Shown: positions 55,201 to 61,200 of the stretch, one piece after another
Layout: every line of letters starts with the position of its first letter
How positions within the stretch are numbered: position 1 is the stretch's first letter
Assembly: GCA_948146395.1 (NCBI GenBank)
Contig: OX411549.1
Coordinates: forward strand, 24,295,155-24,359,154
DNA: 64,000 nucleotides
Direction of reading: 5' to 3'
DNA from: Fragum whitleyi
Lineage: Eukaryota; Mollusca; Bivalvia; Cardiida; Cardiidae
Made by a program: the position numbers and the translations under genes
The notes under the pieces: model-generated
What the model was told of the DNA's origin: nothing
Seen by the model: only the letters and a program-made list of their open reading frames with translations
Databases searched by the model: none

Positions 55201-58200
55201 TGAACACTCTTAACCTCAAACACAGTTTTTATGGTAAAAACTGTCTTGCTCACCGCAAACATTAGTGGGCTCATCAAAAATGGTACCCTGCATTGTATGT
55301 TACCGGTATCACACATGCTGAGCAGTACTCAAATGGATCTTGAAGGTTTTCATTCTGAATGCAGAGCTAGTTAACTGCCATGTATTTTGTCAGAACTCAA
55401 TCTATTATTACTCTTCATAATCAAACTGATATATGAATTTCTATGTGACATTTCAACCAAAAAAAAAACATTCATATGGGTAGTAAGAACTGCTTTATTC
55501 TAAGTCATCAATTTGAAAACAATTTTATGCAACAGAGGTTTATCACTGTTGGCTACTTATTGTAGAAGTTAGAACGGTCAGCATATCAAATAACCTCATA
55601 AAAGTGAAAAGTTTAAATATAATTACTGCAGATTGACTTTTATCATATGATCCTATTTGGTATGACAGTAATAAAACTTAAATCAAACTTTAATCAGCAA
55701 AAAAATGCTTATCCTCCTTGTCAAAATTTAGGATCTAAAACAGTCTTGCAATAACCTCTTGACAACATTCACTTTCACTATATGCACTTATTGAATCATT
55801 GTTTGAAGGTGATCCCTATATGATGAAGAGTTTATTTATTTTGAAAAAAGGAATGTAAACAGTTAGTCAAATTAACTGAAATTATAGAAGTTAATCTTAA
55901 CCCTTATCCTGCTGAAATGAATTTTAATTCAAACGGAATGCACTTTCTAGGATCATTAAAACAGTCTGGTTCAAGTTTTAGCCTTAATTACTGAGCAGAC
56001 AGCAGCCAGTTTTGGCTTAGATCAGACTGATTCAAGTCTACTCTATCTGCCAAAGCTTTGTGTACTAAAGAAATACACTTTGAACAGCAAAAGAAGGTTT
56101 AATCAGACACTGTATGCATGAATTGTCTACCAGGATGCTGAAAAATAATTTTCAATCACTTGTCAGGAAATTTCATCCAGTTGGCTTGTTAATGTCTGTT
56201 TTTTAATAAGTCATAAATGTCTGGTATATAACATCACTGTACATGTAAAACTGTTTTCTGCTGCTAGCACCAGTCTGTGAATCTGTAAAAAGGGTTGTAG
56301 TAAATAGAATGGGGTACATAAATGTGAAATTAGTGATCTATAGGATAGAAAACAAAGGTAGAAAATAGAATTACTTTTAAAAACTTATTTCTCATCTTCC
56401 CTTTATGTTTAAATAGATGAAATACTAAAATAAGGAGAAAAAACATGTAGTAGGTTAATGTGAAATTGTGAGGTGATGCAAAAAGCTAATAATATTATCG
56501 ATATGTAATTAAGGAAGTGGACCCGTAATACTTTCCAAAGTAAAGAATTTTAACAGTGTTAACCGAATTTTCCTAATGATTCTCAAAAGGAAACCTCAGT
56601 CAACATTGTGAAAGCTCCAGAGAGCCAAAATGTTGCGGATCTATTACGGTTCCACTACCTTAAGCCTTGAATGAATAATGAACCATGATCAATAGAGTCA
56701 GGTTACTTTCACAAATTTTTCTGAGTTTTTTTGACAGTCTGAAATAATTAAGACTCAATGAACATAAATTTGATTCAACCACTGTGGAAGTTTCCTTTTC
56801 AAAGGACAATTAGTAAAACAGCATGCATTTCAAGTTAACCCTTTCCAGATCAAAAGATTGTGACAAATCAAGGTTCAATGAAGTTGCAAATAACTACTGA
56901 AAACAAGTGCAACTTTATGGCTAGGCATGTTTTAGAAATGAAAAATTTCAGGTAAAGATTTATTGATAACAATTTCTTCACTAAGATTTCCTCAATCTTT
57001 GATTTTCATTTTGTATATAAATGAAAACATATACCTCATCTTGACCTCTTAAAACAGATTTTTAAAAATCATAACATATATGCAAAAGGGAAATGCAATT
57101 TCATTTCATGAAATACACATCTTAGTAAGTATTATTGGGTTTTCTTTGAAAAACAATGAAATTATAAAAAAAATATGACATACAAATGTATTTTGGAATC
57201 ACCCTAATTTTGGCATATTAACAAATACTTATTATTCCTTTTTTATCTTCATCTCTTTGTTCAATATTGGCTTACACTTTGAAGTGTTATTTAACAATAC
57301 TCACAGTTACAACTGCAATCCTTGGTTAGACTCCATACCCTCGGCTATCAATTGATATGTCAATCCACATCTGTCATCTTTCTAGTTGAGGCTGTAAAAG
57401 ATAAAAATCAAAATATCAATTGACCAAACAAATACCAGTTCAATGTAACTGGATGTCACATGCAGACAATTTAATAAATTTTCTTCAGCAATTTAACCAT
57501 TTTAGCTCATTTCAGCTATTGTTATTCTTTATGACCCTTTTATCTTCCCCTGAAAGTTTCAAGGAATTCAGATATTATGGACTTAAAATTTTCATATCGA
57601 GAAGAATATTCTGAGCAAATTCTTTAAGGTACATTTTCTCTTGTTTTCCCACAGATCAGTCCCAATTTTCAATAGGAACCCTTCCCTATGACCCAATAAT
57701 CATCCTGTGAGTCTTTCAAGGAAATCCAATAACATTTTTGGACTTCATTGCTTCAACAGTTTTATTCTAAGCAAAAATCCATAAGGCCCCTTTTCTTGTG
57801 AAATATATTATTACATATTTTTTGCATTTGCAATGCTTTCAGACTGATTTGCTCAGTCGATACAGTCTTTGAAATTGACTTAAATACTCAATTATCATTG
57901 GCTGGATGTATAGAATGACCATCTTACAAACTAATTACAAACTAATTTTCTCTTAAATGTCATTTATAAACCTTCCAAGATTCAAGATTTCTGTAAAGGG
58001 GGCTCAAACTTACTACTGTTTAGATACCTTTTCTTGCTAGGAGCCAGTTCTTGCCAACCATCCCAGTTCACAGTAAAGACGGAAAGTTGATTGATTGATT
58101 GAATGGAGTTTAACGCCGCTTTCAACATTATTTCAGTTATATCGCGGCGGCTGGAGCACCTAACAATGGATCCCTGGTATTTCTCTCACCAGTACAACCA

Positions 58201-61200
58201 TCACGTTCTTTCCTAGCCTCCAGCTGCTATCTCACATAGGTCCACGATTATCAACCCATTGGTGAGAGACATATAGTCAGAAAGAATGAGTGCCGCCGTC
58301 GGGGATTGAACCAAAGACGGGAAGGAAACCTTTCTAAATTACAAGTTATGTAGACAAAGGGTCATACTAAACTATGCCCTACGGAGAAAATATGCCCTGC
58401 CTAGCCCCAAGGTACAAAAGTATGTCCCACAGGTTTGAGAAAAAAATGTCTAGGGGTCATGTGCAGGTGACATTTGATGTTTTTCTGATAGGAAAACACA
58501 ATATTGATAATTTGTTAAAGTTTCATCTGTCTATCTTAAAAAATAACAACTTCTTCTATTCAGAAATGAGTTTTTTAAATGAATATTGCGACTTTCCTGA
58601 GAAAATGGTCAGTTGGCAAGAACTGGTACACAGCCAGAATTGGTCTCTAGGAATGTTTTTTTTTTTTTTTTTCTATTTCTTATCATTTTTTTTCGTTATC
58701 AATAAATACAAAAATAAAGATATAAGACCCCACCCCCTTCCCCACAAACGTGACTAGATCTGCCACTGCACAAAAGAAAGCAAAAATGAAATATTTAGAT
58801 AATCTTATGATAGTCTTGGATATAGAAAAGGCAACTGACTGCTCGATCTAACTCCCAACAAGCTCCTAATCGTCAGGCCCATTACTTCAACTTCAACTTT
58901 TTACAGCCGAAAAATCATTGTTGATTACTGGCGGCTGGCGCTGTCTGGAAAAACAGTTGTTAGTACTGGGGAAATAAGAATAAAAGAGTGTTAGTTAGGG
59001 GATAAAAGGATAGAGTGCAGTGTTAAAATACTAAATACAGGGGTTAAAAACAGAAGGGTGAGTTTATGGGTGGGGGAGTGAGTCCAGGTTGCCTATGAAT
59101 ATGGGCAGGGTTGGACTTGACTGGATGGTAATTGGGAGGCTATTCCAAAGTCTTATCGTTCTGGGAAAAAAGGAGTTTGCATGATAATTTGTTTTTGAGT
59201 GTGGGATGTTCAGTTGGAGATTTCTGGTTGAGGAGAGGTGGTGATTGTCGACAGCTGCTTGGTTTGACTTTATTTTGTATGGCATTGTAAGTGAAGCTAT
59301 GTTCCTTCTGTGTTCAAGGGTTTGCCAATTTAGTGATTTTACCATATCTGAGACACTGTTTGTGAAGTCATAATTGTTGAGAACATAGCGAGCAGCTGAT
59401 CTTTGGACCATTTCTACTTTGTGAATGAGATATTTCTGCCAGGGGCACCAGACTGTAGCACAGTATTCGACTTAGAGGTGGACATAAGTTTTGTAAGCTG
59501 CTTCCTTGACCCGGGCATTTTTTGTTTTGATATTTCTTTTGATAAACCTGAGAGTTTGGTTAGCTTTCGAGGTGATACAGATAGTGTTTATGTGGGGGGC
59601 CCAGTTGAGGTCCTTACTGATATTGACACCAAGATATTTGGCTTCGTCCGTGGACTTAAGTTCTATGTTATGGAGTTTATAGGGAAACAGGAATGGTCGG
59701 CGTTTCCTGTGGATACGAAGGACCTCACATTTGTCAGGATTGAACTCCATAGCCCAGTCCTGTTCCCATAGTTCTAAAGAAAAAAGGTCTTGCTGGAGTT
59801 TTTCTGCTGATGATTTTGAAGTAATGGTAAGATACATAATGGTGTCGTCTGCAAATAACCGTACTCTACTTTTGACACTCTCAGGCAGGTCGTTAATATA
59901 GGCAAGGAAGAGGCAGGGGCCAAGGACTGAGCCCTGGGGGACCCCTGACAGTACAGGTAACCTGTCGGAGAATTGGCCTTCCACTACTAATTGTTGGGAT
60001 CATCTATTGTTCAGGAAGGACTTGACCCAGCCAGTAACTTTGGGATCGAGACCAAGGTGGTGGAGTTAGTGGATCGAGATGGGGGGGGGGGGGGGGGGGT
60101 TAATTAGGGGCTCCAGTGAATCAACTTCTGTAGCCATACTATTCCATTTTCATAAAGAAGCGGTGATTTAAAGATTAATCAATTCGTGGTATACCGCACG
60201 AAAACCTGCTACATAACAAGCATAACTGCCATTATCCATTCGGGTGTAGAATGAGCTACGTGCGCGACTTATGATAACCAAAATGTGTTGGAAAACCTAC
60301 CCAAAACACGGTCATCTTTTTCGAGCGTCTGACGTTCTATAGACGTAGTAGAAGATTCTTTATGCAATCAGTCCAAGGTTTAAATGAAGATGAAACCATT
60401 TTTATCCCAGACATAGGTTTAACCGCCTTGATTCGACGGGAAAATGTCTCGAAGCGCCTGATGTACCGCCATATTGTTTATAGTGGTAACAGAAAATGCC
60501 GCTTACGCTCAGTATAAAAATAAATTAATTATGAGAATAGACTGGTTTATTCGCGTAAAAATTTTACTCTGTTGAGAACGTGATTTAAGACGTTTATAAT
60601 CTTCGTTTTGTGTCTATTCTCCCAGGAGCGGATTCTCAGCGATTAGAGAATAAGAATCATTCTCTATTGGAGACGTTCTCTAAATGTTTATAACCTCGGG
60701 CCTAGAAGACGATATCAATGAGATGATGCATGACAGAATTCCATATTTAGTTACTACTGTAGAAGCAACTTTTATTTTTGACTTACACAAAAATAATCGT
60801 AAGATGGTTAGTAAAACATGCCCCTGGTCAGTCTACACATCTGCATTGTAGATAAATAAACTAAAAGTATCAGAGTAGCATTAGATAATCTTCTATGACA
60901 CAGGGGTGTGGAAATCCCATGCCCCACTTGTCCTACATAGGTTTTTCTACCTGCGGACAAGTAATTTTTCATCAGCCTCTTGTTTGTGGACAAGTAAATA
61001 CCAGGACAAATCTTAGAATGGTACTATACAGATCTAAGAGATTGATTATAATAATGTTAATATCAAAGGGTAGAAAACATTGTCTTTAATGAAGAAAATG
61101 CTGGAGTCTAGCTTTTTCTTCTTTAAAAAAAACAATGTATTCTAAAAAATATTTGATTTTCTTTCTTGCGGACAAGTTCTTTTCGATCCTGGAAAAGTAG

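Noticed and set aside
57310..57405. Possible extra CCDC158-like exon between w2 and w3 (splice-like TTTTACAG and GTGAGT)
   Set aside because: All frames entering at the acceptor hit stops, and w2 and w3 already join in phase with sequence similarity continuous across the junction.
59403..59771. Plus-strand open frame of 122 codons
   Set aside because: It lies opposite the reverse-transcriptase fragment and is a shadow of that coding sequence.
60420..60478. First exon starting ATGGCGGTACATCAG on the minus strand
   Set aside because: The frame stops after 18 codons, no donor in a useful phase is evident, and the CCDC158-like gene already spans the region.
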